Source: Leptospira paudalimensis (GTDB lineage Bacteria; Spirochaetota; Leptospiria; Leptospirales; Leptospiraceae). Taken from it: 64,000 nucleotides of DNA. The translations under genes were made by a program, and so were the position numbers. How positions within the stretch are numbered: position 1 is the stretch's first letter; the number at the start of each line of letters is the position of its first letter. The notes beneath the pieces are model-generated. The model saw only the letters and a program-made list of their open reading frames with translations. It made no database searches and had not been told where the DNA came from. Location: assembly GCF_026151345.1 (NCBI RefSeq), contig NZ_JAMQPR010000001.1, forward strand, positions 912,231-976,230, in the 5' to 3' direction. This document shows, piece by piece, positions 8,498 through 16,560 of the stretch.

Positions 8498-10384
8498 ATG
8501 ATGAAATACTTTTTGTGTGTATCTTTGTTTAGTGTTTCCCTTTCGGCGGAAATGATCCCATTAGAATCAGGTTGGACATTCCAATTAGAAGGTGAATCCA
8601 ATCCCAAACAAATTCAGGTTGGAGTTCCTCTTGTCGAACAAGGATATAAAGTTCCTCTGAGGGGGAAATACCATCTAACAATTCCCATTACAAAATTACC
8701 AGAATCTTCCTTATCAGTGTATTTAGATCGAGTCCATTCTGCTGACCAAACCTTTTGGAATGGAAAACTCATTGGTAATACGGGTGGTTTATCACCCAAT
8801 TATTATGCGTATTGGCATAAGGTACGTTATTATGAAATTCCAAATTCAATTGTATTGTTAGGTGATAATCATCTTGAAGTTAACATTGAATGTAGGGAAA
8901 CCCAATTCCGTTGTGGATTATTTAGGTCAACTCCAATGTTTGGTACTCAGAATGAGATCAAAGACAAAATGATTTATGAGGATGTAAATCAGATTGTCAT
9001 GGCTGCCTTGTTTTTCGGAATTTTTTTACAACAAGCAATTGGATATGCCTTAAATCGTTCTTCTAAATCTGGATTATATCTTGCTGGAACTGCCATTTTT
9101 TTTGTATGTTGGCGTTTACCAGCATTAAACAAAATTCACTTTTTAGGGATTAATCCAGAAGTATTGGTAAGGTTACTTTTCTTTTGCCAATTTATCTTTC
9201 CCGTCTTTATTATGTTATTCGTTCATACATTATTTGAACGAAGGATTACAAAAATTGCATTCCTTACCTTTTTATTCGATTCTATTTTGGCGTTGATCCA
9301 ATTATTCGAACTCAATCCAGATGTTCGGTTTTATTTTGTGTATGTTTGGTATATTTTACTTGGGATTAAAGTACCTATTTTAGTCCAACTGCTTGCCCGA
9401 AATTATAATAAAACACCAGAAGCGATTGTTGTCTCTTTGGGCGCACTGCTTGCTACATTTTTTGGAATTGCAGATGTATTAACAGACTTCATCACAGGAA
9501 AAAATGCATACTTAACCCAATATGGAATATTAACCTTTTTATTTTCTGGAGTTCTTGCGATTGCCTTACAAAGTTCGAGAACCAAAAAAGAGTTACGCAA
9601 TTTAAATGAATCTTTGGAGATGATTGTTACTCTCCGAACACAAGAATTACAAAAACAATATAAACTTTTACATGATGATCTTGTCATGGCAGCAAGTCTG
9701 CAATCCAAGTTAATCCCACCTATGGAATTTCAATACCAAACTCTGAATGTTGCCTCTATGTTTATGCCTATGGAAAAGATAGGTGGGGATTATTTTGATT
9801 ACTATATTCACGATGATGGATCACTTACTTTTTTGTTATGCGATGTTTTAGGGCATGGGATTGCTGCCGCACTCATTGCAGGGATGCTAAAAGTTAATTT
9901 TCTGGAAATTGCACCAAAAATCAAAGATCCCTCTCAATTTTTAACTGAATTGAATTTAAAGATGTTACCGGTCGTTGAGAAAAACTACATCACCGCTGTG
10001 GCAAGTCATTTTGATCTGAAAAACCAAGTGTTTCAGTATTCGGTGATGGGACATCCAAGTCCATTCCACCAAAATCGAAAGGAAAACACATTAGAGGCAT
10101 TAGGTGGTCGTGGACCTATCATGGGTTGGAAAAAAGATGTGTTTTTAGAAACTTTTACACACCCACTACTACCTGGAGATCGATTCTTTTTTTATACGGA
10201 TGGTATCACGGAAAGCCATAACCGGTCAAAGGAAATGTTCGGTGAAGCCCGACTACGATCTCAACTTTCAGAAGGAATTGTATTAAGTCCTAAGGAACTA
10301 AACGAAAAAATCAAATCGGAAATCAAAAAATTTACTTTTCGATTGTCAGATGATGTAACTTACTTTACGATCGATTTCCTATGA
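8498..10384 (+). CDS. 7TM membrane SpoIIE-type serine/threonine phosphatase
   Basis: The frame opens at 8396, but the tandem ATG at 8498/8501 is followed by a clean signal peptide (MMKYFLCVSLFSVSLSA). I therefore prefer 8498, giving 628 residues. An extracytoplasmic beta-sandwich (about 20-145) of the sugar-binding jelly-roll type precedes seven or so membrane helices (about 165-365). A short coiled coil follows (NLNESLEMIVTLRTQELQKQY), then a PP2C/SpoIIE phosphatase domain. That domain has the metal-binding GGDYFDYY, LCDVLGHGIAAALIAG and FYTDGITESHN motifs. These proteins dephosphorylate anti-sigma-factor antagonists or related targets. The stop overlaps the next kinase gene by 4 nt (ATGA), so the two should act together. 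Confidence 0.85.
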   Translation: MMKYFLCVSLFSVSLSAEMIPLESGWTFQLEGESNPKQIQVGVPLVEQGYKVPLRGKYHLTIPITKLPESSLSVYLDRVHSADQTFWNGKLIGNTGGLSPNYYAYWHKVRYYEIPNSIVLLGDNHLEVNIECRETQFRCGLFRSTPMFGTQNEIKDKMIYEDVNQIVMAALFFGIFLQQAIGYALNRSSKSGLYLAGTAIFFVCWRLPALNKIHFLGINPEVLVRLLFFCQFIFPVFIMLFVHTLFERRITKIAFLTFLFDSILALIQLFELNPDVRFYFVYVWYILLGIKVPILVQLLARNYNKTPEAIVVSLGALLATFFGIADVLTDFITGKNAYLTQYGILTFLFSGVLAIALQSSRTKKELRNLNESLEMIVTLRTQELQKQYKLLHDDLVMAASLQSKLIPPMEFQYQTLNVASMFMPMEKIGGDYFDYYIHDDGSLTFLLCDVLGHGIAAALIAGMLKVNFLEIAPKIKDPSQFLTELNLKMLPVVEKNYITAVASHFDLKNQVFQYSVMGHPSPFHQNRKENTLEALGGRGPIMGWKKDVFLETFTHPLLPGDRFFFYTDGITESHNRSKEMFGEARLRSQLSEGIVLSPKELNEKIKSEIKKFTFRLSDDVTYFTIDFL

Positions 10385-11685
10385 AATTGGTTTTCCATAA
10401 AATTGGGTTACGATATTTACTCAACTTAGGAGTCAATCACCAATTGGACCTTCAAACTTCGGTTAGGGTGCAGTTGGCCAATTTAATCGCCATTTTAGGA
10501 ATATTCTCCAATATCCAATATTCCATTTTGTTTGTAATTGCTGGTGCACCGAATGTTTGGATCATGAATTGCATTCATCTTTCAGTGATCTGCATATTTT
10601 CTTATATTCTATATTTGAATTTTAAGGAACAGTATTCACTTGCTAGGATTTTCTTAATTTTTACAATTTCGATTCCATTGGTATTTGTTTCTTTTATCAG
10701 TTTTGGAAATTCAGGTGGTTTTTATTATTATTTTTTGGTATTTGCTTTAGCTCCTTTTGTACTTTTCTCTTACGAAGATAAGTTTTGGATCCTTCTCGTT
10801 TTTTTAACTAATAATCTATTTTATATTTGGTTTGAATTTTTTGGAACACCAGGAAAATTCCGAGAAGGCACGTTGTTGTATGATCCCAAAGTCCAAGAAT
10901 TGTTTCGTGTGAATTCGGTTGTATCTTGTTTATTCTTTGTTGCCCTCATCATGTTTTATTTCTTAAGAAATACCAATCGTATCCAACAAGAGATGATACG
11001 AACCAACGAACATAAAGATCGAATTTTTTCCATTTTAGCCCATGACTTAAAAGGTCCGATTGGAACGATGAATTCCTATTTAGGATTTTTAAACGAAACC
11101 TTACCAGATCGCGAGGAATTGCTAATCGCACTCAAAGAATTAAAAAAAAGTACAAACCAATCTTACTTGGTCTTGGAAAATTTACTTGATTGGGTGAGGA
11201 ATGAATCCAAAAAAATTCCCATTAATTTGGAATTCATCAATTTATGTGCTGTGACCGAAAATGCAAAAGATATTTTGGAATTACAAGCAACGGATAAGGG
11301 AATCCAATGGCAGATCCAACTTTCAGATCCATTAATGGTCTACTGTGATGAGAGAATGATTAGCACAGTCATCAGGAATTTATTCTCCAATGCGATTAAA
11401 TTCTCACATCCCAAAGGAACTGTTACCATAACTAGTATGACAGGACCAAATTTCGTAGACTTAAGTATTGTCGACATGGGAATTGGAATGTCAAAGGATC
11501 AAATTCGGCAAATTGGAGAAGGGAAACCGTTTCCTACAACATTTGGAACCCAAGGTGAAAAAGGAACGGGACTTGGCCTTTTAGTTTGTACGGAAATGTT
11601 AAGGAACCAAGGATGTACTATGAATGTGACAAGTTCAACAAATCATGGGACAAAAATCACGATCAGAATTCCCAACTCACCTTAA
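10381..11685 (+). CDS. Membrane sensor histidine kinase
   Basis: A 434-residue kinase with about six N-terminal membrane helices (residues 35-205) and no obvious extracytoplasmic sensor loop. The dimerisation/phosphoacceptor helix has AHDLKGPIGT (His about 220). The ATPase domain has N box NLFSNAIKFS, G1 DMGIGMS and G2 GEKGTGLGLLVC. It is translationally coupled to the SpoIIE-type phosphatase upstream by an ATGA overlap. No response regulator lies next to it, so its partner is elsewhere. The missing regulator and the coupling to a phosphatase suggest a partner-switching/phosphorelay hybrid, which is inference. Confidence 0.85.
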   Translation: MKLVFHKIGLRYLLNLGVNHQLDLQTSVRVQLANLIAILGIFSNIQYSILFVIAGAPNVWIMNCIHLSVICIFSYILYLNFKEQYSLARIFLIFTISIPLVFVSFISFGNSGGFYYYFLVFALAPFVLFSYEDKFWILLVFLTNNLFYIWFEFFGTPGKFREGTLLYDPKVQELFRVNSVVSCLFFVALIMFYFLRNTNRIQQEMIRTNEHKDRIFSILAHDLKGPIGTMNSYLGFLNETLPDREELLIALKELKKSTNQSYLVLENLLDWVRNESKKIPINLEFINLCAVTENAKDILELQATDKGIQWQIQLSDPLMVYCDERMISTVIRNLFSNAIKFSHPKGTVTITSMTGPNFVDLSIVDMGIGMSKDQIRQIGEGKPFPTTFGTQGEKGTGLGLLVCTEMLRNQGCTMNVTSSTNHGTKITIRIPNSP

Positions 11686-11727
11686 ATTGGTTTCTTTTTT
11701 TTCGAACCACATGTCCAATACAATGGT

Positions 11728-13989
11728 ATGTGGCCACAAGTTTATTTTAATTGGTTAAAGAACTCATCTCCCACTGGTGAAGTGGAAGTTTACCCAGAAT
11801 TATCTGACTCCTATGAAACAAATTTACCGAATGTATTTGTGATTGGAGATCTAACGGGTGTTCCACTTTTGAAAATGGCTACAGAAAGTGGTGTACAAGT
11901 TTGGAATCACATTCCAAATTTTAAAAATGATCGTTATGATGTTGTGATCATTGGTTCAGGTCCTTCAGGTGTTTCTTGTGCTTTAGAAGCAAAACGTTTG
12001 GGAAAAAAGTATATCGTTTTAGAATCTAATTTACCTTTCCAAACCATCCAGAGTTACCCCAATGGAAAACCAATCTTTGCAGAACCAAGTGATTATGTTG
12101 GAAGTTCTGCTATCAAAATTGTTGATACAACCAAAGAAGGTCTTTTAAAAGATTTAAACCAATTTTTAAAACAAAATCCAATCCAAATTGAAACAAACCA
12201 AAGAGTCATACACATCCATAAAGACCAAATAGGTTATACTTTGGATACAGAATCTGGCTCTCAATACCAAACGAATGCTATTGTGATAGCAATGGGAAAA
12301 TCTGGTGACCCAAAAAAATTAGGAATTAAAGGAGAAATGGGATCTAATGTTTTATACCGTTTGATTGATCCGAAAGACACCAAGGACCAATCAGTGGTCA
12401 TTGTAGGTGGAGGTGATACGGCATTAGAATCGGCCATTCTGTGTTCTGAGTATGCAAAAGAGATTACACTCATACATAGAGGGAATGAATTTAATAAAGC
12501 AAAATCTGAAAATGTAAAAAAGATCCTAACACTTTCATCACAAGGGAAAATTAAAATCCTATATAACGCAACACTAACAGAAATTACCGAAACAAATGTT
12601 TTTGTGAAAGGAAAAGAATCAGCTCTTAAAATCAAATCAGATTTAGTTTATATTTTAATTGGTAATTTGCCACCACTTCATTTTTTTCAGAAAATTGGTG
12701 TTAAGTTACAAAACCAAAAGAATTTTTTAGATTGGTTGGGATTTTCGAGCCTTCTAGGATTTGCATTTACTGCTTATTTTGGAAAGGCCTCTTTTTATGG
12801 TCCATTTTGGTTTTCCGCAGTGGCATCCACATTCGCCGTTTATTCTATCTTGAGTTTGATTTTATATGCTACTATTTCAATTACCAAAAACAAACAAAAG
12901 TTTGATGGATGGAAAATTTTTAAAGTTACTTATTTCCTTTTTGCTTTTTTGTATTTTTTGTCAGTTTATTTTTTGGCAACCTACCAACAGTTCCAACTGT
13001 TTGGCAAATATCCTTCTTTCCATTATACATTCTTATATTCGCTCACAATTCTGATTTTTGGAATCAGGAGGATGGTTGTTCGAAAAACACAATATATAGT
13101 TTACCAAACACTGTCTTTAATAGGAATCCAGATCTTCTTTTTATTTTTATTACCTGAGTTGATATTACCAAAGTTAGGTGATATTGGCTACTTGGGTGGC
13201 CCAGAAGGATTTATCAGACGCGAAATTTTTCCTTCTGATGCGTATTGGAAGGCGTATGGATTTATTTTAGCATGGCCTCTCAGTATGGGTGTGTTGTATG
13301 ACGGAGGGATTACAAATTTTTGGTTGGTTTATGGTTTATCTTTTAGTTTTGTTTTGATTCCATTATTAGTGTATCACTATGGGAAAGGTGTCTATTGTGG
13401 TTGGATTTGTTCCTGTGGTGGACTTGCTGAAACTCTAGGGGATGAATACAGGCAAAAAATGCCACATTCCAAAACGGCGTATCGATGGGAACATTCGGGC
13501 CAATACATTCTCTTCTTAGCTTTTTTGCTTACAGTTCTAAAACTCTTCAGTGTGTATGGGAAGTCCTTGTTTCCTATTCTATCATTAGGAGAAATGATTG
13601 CCGATTCTATCAAATTGTATTACGACATTTTTGTTGATATTGGTCTCGCTGGTGTAGTTGGTGTTGGATGTTATTTTTTATACTCAGGCCGAGTTTGGTG
13701 TAGGATGTTTTGTCCACTTGCATCACTTATGCATATTTATGCGAGATTTAGTAAGTTTCGCATTTTTTCAGAGAAAAAGAAATGTATATCATGTAATATC
13801 TGCACAAAAAATTGCCACCAAGGAATTGATGTGATGGGTTATGCGAGTCGTGGGATTCCTATGGACAGTGTACAATGTGTAAGATGTTCGGCATGTGTTT
13901 CTTTGTGTCCAACTGATGTATTGAGTTTTGGTAAACTAAATGGAAATCAAATCAGCTTTGATCTCTTAGATGCAAAAACTAGGAAATAA
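11728..13989 (+). CDS. Fused flavoprotein oxidoreductase / NapH-type membrane iron-sulfur protein
   Basis: A 753-residue fusion. Residues 20-60 look like the C-terminal end of a flavin-dependent oxidoreductase (NVFVIGDLTGVPLL). Next comes a complete thioredoxin-reductase-like unit with FAD motif VVIIGSGPSGVSC (about 72-84) and NADPH motif VVIVGGGDTALES (about 228). Six or so membrane helices follow, carrying the NapH/NosR-type cysteine motifs CGWICSCGG and RVWCRMFCP. The protein ends in two ferredoxin-type 4Fe-4S motifs (CxxCxxCxxxC, about 685-735). I infer electron transfer between NAD(P)H, flavin, Fe-S centres and a membrane quinone or other partner; the acceptor is unknown. There is no clear Shine-Dalgarno at the ATG, and the frame is open back to the upstream kinase stop, so the exact start is uncertain. 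Confidence 0.75.
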   Translation: MWPQVYFNWLKNSSPTGEVEVYPELSDSYETNLPNVFVIGDLTGVPLLKMATESGVQVWNHIPNFKNDRYDVVIIGSGPSGVSCALEAKRLGKKYIVLESNLPFQTIQSYPNGKPIFAEPSDYVGSSAIKIVDTTKEGLLKDLNQFLKQNPIQIETNQRVIHIHKDQIGYTLDTESGSQYQTNAIVIAMGKSGDPKKLGIKGEMGSNVLYRLIDPKDTKDQSVVIVGGGDTALESAILCSEYAKEITLIHRGNEFNKAKSENVKKILTLSSQGKIKILYNATLTEITETNVFVKGKESALKIKSDLVYILIGNLPPLHFFQKIGVKLQNQKNFLDWLGFSSLLGFAFTAYFGKASFYGPFWFSAVASTFAVYSILSLILYATISITKNKQKFDGWKIFKVTYFLFAFLYFLSVYFLATYQQFQLFGKYPSFHYTFLYSLTILIFGIRRMVVRKTQYIVYQTLSLIGIQIFFLFLLPELILPKLGDIGYLGGPEGFIRREIFPSDAYWKAYGFILAWPLSMGVLYDGGITNFWLVYGLSFSFVLIPLLVYHYGKGVYCGWICSCGGLAETLGDEYRQKMPHSKTAYRWEHSGQYILFLAFLLTVLKLFSVYGKSLFPILSLGEMIADSIKLYYDIFVDIGLAGVVGVGCYFLYSGRVWCRMFCPLASLMHIYARFSKFRIFSEKKKCISCNICTKNCHQGIDVMGYASRGIPMDSVQCVRCSACVSLCPTDVLSFGKLNGNQISFDLLDAKTRK

Positions 13990-13994
13990 AACTA

Positions 13995-15182
13995 TTGGAA
14001 TCACTTCGAGATGAAATCCTTTATTTATTCCAGCAAGGGATAAAAGCAGCAAGTCCAAAGGAATTGTTCCAGGAATTTAGTAATGGAAACCTCGAATTGG
14101 TGGAGAAACTCTCTGACAAGTCAAAGAAACAATTCGTATTTTCCTTGGGTAAAGCGGCTTACACAATGGCTAAATCATTTTCTGATTTATTTCCGGTGAA
14201 CAAAGGTTATGTCTTAACGAAATACAATCATTTACCATTGGGACTCCCTGAGATGGGAGAGGACAAAATTTGGACTTATCGAGAGGCTTCCCATCCCATA
14301 CCCGACGAGAATTCAATTCGGTATGCTATCGAAGTTTTAGACCAATTAAAACAATTAGATAAGGATGATCGACTCGTGGTTTTGCTTTCTGGTGGAGGGT
14401 CTAGTTTATTCGAAATTCCTATTGATGGACTGACATTAGAAGAGCTTACAAACATACAGAATCTATTATTAAAGAGTGGGAAATCCATTCAGGAAATCAA
14501 TTCAGAAAGAAAAAAGTATTCGAAAGTGAAAGGTGGAAAACTTCTAAAGGAACTAAACCAAAACTTGGAAGTGTATACTTTGGTCATTTCCGATGTAATT
14601 GGGGATGATCCAAATTCGATTGCTTCAGGACCTACCTATCCAAGTAAAAATTATTTTATATTAGGTAATCTCACTCGTTCCATCCAACGAATTTTAGAAG
14701 AAGGAATAAAATTAGGATATCAGACTAAATTGATTAGTGATACTTGGTCAGGTTCTTCAGAAGAGACATCCTTTCTCATTGAAAAAGAATTTATTTTAGC
14801 GTTGGACTCACCGATGAGTCAAATGATTGTGTTAGGTGGTGAAATGGTTTGTCCTGTATTGGGGGATGGTATAGGTGGACGAAACCAGGAAACGTCACTT
14901 CGAGTTTCGATATTGCTCAAGGAACATCCTACAGAACGGGATTGGATGTTTTTGTCTGGTGGAACGGATGGGACAGATGGTCCAACCGATGTTGCGGGTG
15001 GAATTGTTGGAAACGACTCCATTCATAAAATGGAGAAGAAAGGTTGGAATCCAAAAAAAGAATTACTCAATTCCAATTCTTATCCTATCCTCAAGGACAT
15101 AGATGCCCAAGTATCCACTGGACCCACAGGTACTAATGTAAATGATATTTTGATTCTGTTAATTGGAAGTGCGAAATCCTAG
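13995..15182 (+). CDS. Glycerate 2-kinase (type 2, MOFRL family)
   Basis: A 395-residue member of the GckA/TtuD family, which phosphorylates D-glycerate with ATP. N-terminal part: MESLRDEILYLFQQGIKAASP and the FSLGKAA motif near 50. Nucleotide/substrate-binding part: LLSGGGSSLFE (about 130). Further on are SDVIGDDPNSIASGPT (about 200), the MOFRL region GDGIGGRNQETSLR (about 295) and the final TGPTGTNVNDILI. It starts at TTG, with AGGAAA upstream inside the end of the preceding gene; no better in-frame start is evident. It lies 5 nt behind the flavoprotein fusion, so the two are probably co-transcribed. Its 3' end overlaps the converging peptidase gene by 24 nt. Confidence 0.85.
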   Translation: MESLRDEILYLFQQGIKAASPKELFQEFSNGNLELVEKLSDKSKKQFVFSLGKAAYTMAKSFSDLFPVNKGYVLTKYNHLPLGLPEMGEDKIWTYREASHPIPDENSIRYAIEVLDQLKQLDKDDRLVVLLSGGGSSLFEIPIDGLTLEELTNIQNLLLKSGKSIQEINSERKKYSKVKGGKLLKELNQNLEVYTLVISDVIGDDPNSIASGPTYPSKNYFILGNLTRSIQRILEEGIKLGYQTKLISDTWSGSSEETSFLIEKEFILALDSPMSQMIVLGGEMVCPVLGDGIGGRNQETSLRVSILLKEHPTERDWMFLSGGTDGTDGPTDVAGGIVGNDSIHKMEKKGWNPKKELLNSNSYPILKDIDAQVSTGPTGTNVNDILILLIGSAKS

Positions 15183-16508
15183 TTTTCGATTTTGGCTATT
15201 CCAATAGAGTTGAAAAATTGGATTTTGCCAACGGCTTTTACCTATCTTTGCATCAATTAATTCATCATCTACTTTTTTCAGAATGTTAACATGGTCTTTT
15301 AAAAACTTCCATTGGATCTCTTCTTTTTTTTGCATGGAAAGAGGATCTTTTGTCATTGAATAAATGGAATCTTGTAGTCCAACCAGTGTTGGAACAAGAA
15401 TGGATCTTACACCTTGGTAATCAAAATTTGATTTACGTGCTATAGATTCATGTAACCACCATAATGTGTCAGCATAGTTTCCATTTGAATCTAAGCTAGA
15501 TGCATTGATGAAGTTTTTTGTTCCAAAAAAGAAAGGTTTAAATAAACTCAAACATGGAGTAGAAGTTCCAGTGTAAAAAATACGCAATGGGTCTTGGTTA
15601 GTTTCAGAGGTATCCCATTCAACAACCAAACTTCCGTTTGTCTGGTTAGGTGTTGTTGGACCTGTTGCATGTAAACAAAGTGACTTCATTGATGAAAAAC
15701 ATGGTTCAAATTCATTCGTATCGATGAGATGTGTTTTCAATGTTTCGATTGCTAGTTTTGAATTGTAAGTAGAATGAATGTTTTGAAACTGTTCTGCTGT
15801 TTTTTGGTGTAAATTTCTCCTTTCATGGCAATGGCTCATATAAGTGTAAAAAGAATCACTAAAATAAGCTTTAAAAGAAAAATCTTCTTTAGATTTATAT
15901 TTTAATTTTTCGATTAAATTTGTAGAACAATACTCAAAATCTGTTTCGATTGTGAGTCCATTCGAAATTGCGTAATACGAATCAATTTTTTTTGCTACCC
16001 AATATCGATCTGCCGTTTCTAAGACATAACCATCAGTTCTGTCTGCAATGATGAAACTATTATGGTAGAAAAAAGACTTATTTTCATATCCACCACAGGC
16101 GTCCTGACCATAAGTTTCTAAAAGTTCTGTAATCAAAAATAAGGCATCTTTTGCTGTTTTTGATCTTTCTAAAGCCAAACGAATTAAATCCATTCCCGTT
16201 AAGCCGTTATTCTTTTTCTGAATTTTGAGATTTGTGAATACAGCTTCGTTTCCAATACAAACTCCAAATTCATTCACACCCATTTCGGCACCCCACATAT
16301 GGAACGGTTTTGATAAAAAAACTTCATAAGTAACGGATGTTTGTGGTATTTCAATGAAGGTGGTTTTTAGGAGTGAATCTTTTGGATACTCCATTCGCGG
16401 CATATGGAGAATTGATTGGGCTTCATTTGGTTCCCTATCTGAGTTTTTCGCAAAGATCCTTTTTTGCGTTTTTGTAAATTTTTCAGTCGCAAGAGATGTA
16501 TCGCACAT
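15159..16508 (-). CDS. C69-family (secernin-like) dipeptidase
   Basis: A 449-residue N-terminal-nucleophile hydrolase. It begins MCDT, placing Cys2 as the expected nucleophile with no propeptide, as in secernins. Other supporting segments are FAKNSDREPNE (about 19-29), WGAEMGVNEFGVCIGNEAVF (about 72-91), the GLTGMDLIRLALERSKTA helix and YAISNGLTI. There is no signal peptide, so it should be cytoplasmic. The family hydrolyses dipeptides or other amide bonds; the substrate is unknown. The 3' end overlaps glycerate kinase by 24 nt in a convergent arrangement. The divergent P-type ATPase begins about 50 nt upstream. Confidence 0.8.
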   Translation of the reverse strand: MCDTSLATEKFTKTQKRIFAKNSDREPNEAQSILHMPRMEYPKDSLLKTTFIEIPQTSVTYEVFLSKPFHMWGAEMGVNEFGVCIGNEAVFTNLKIQKKNNGLTGMDLIRLALERSKTAKDALFLITELLETYGQDACGGYENKSFFYHNSFIIADRTDGYVLETADRYWVAKKIDSYYAISNGLTIETDFEYCSTNLIEKLKYKSKEDFSFKAYFSDSFYTYMSHCHERRNLHQKTAEQFQNIHSTYNSKLAIETLKTHLIDTNEFEPCFSSMKSLCLHATGPTTPNQTNGSLVVEWDTSETNQDPLRIFYTGTSTPCLSLFKPFFFGTKNFINASSLDSNGNYADTLWWLHESIARKSNFDYQGVRSILVPTLVGLQDSIYSMTKDPLSMQKKEEIQWKFLKDHVNILKKVDDELIDAKIGKSRWQNPIFQLYWNSQNRKLGFRTSN

Positions 16509-16560
16509 TCTAGAATGTTAATCTGAAATATTAAAAATTCAAACCAAAATTCGAATCAAA

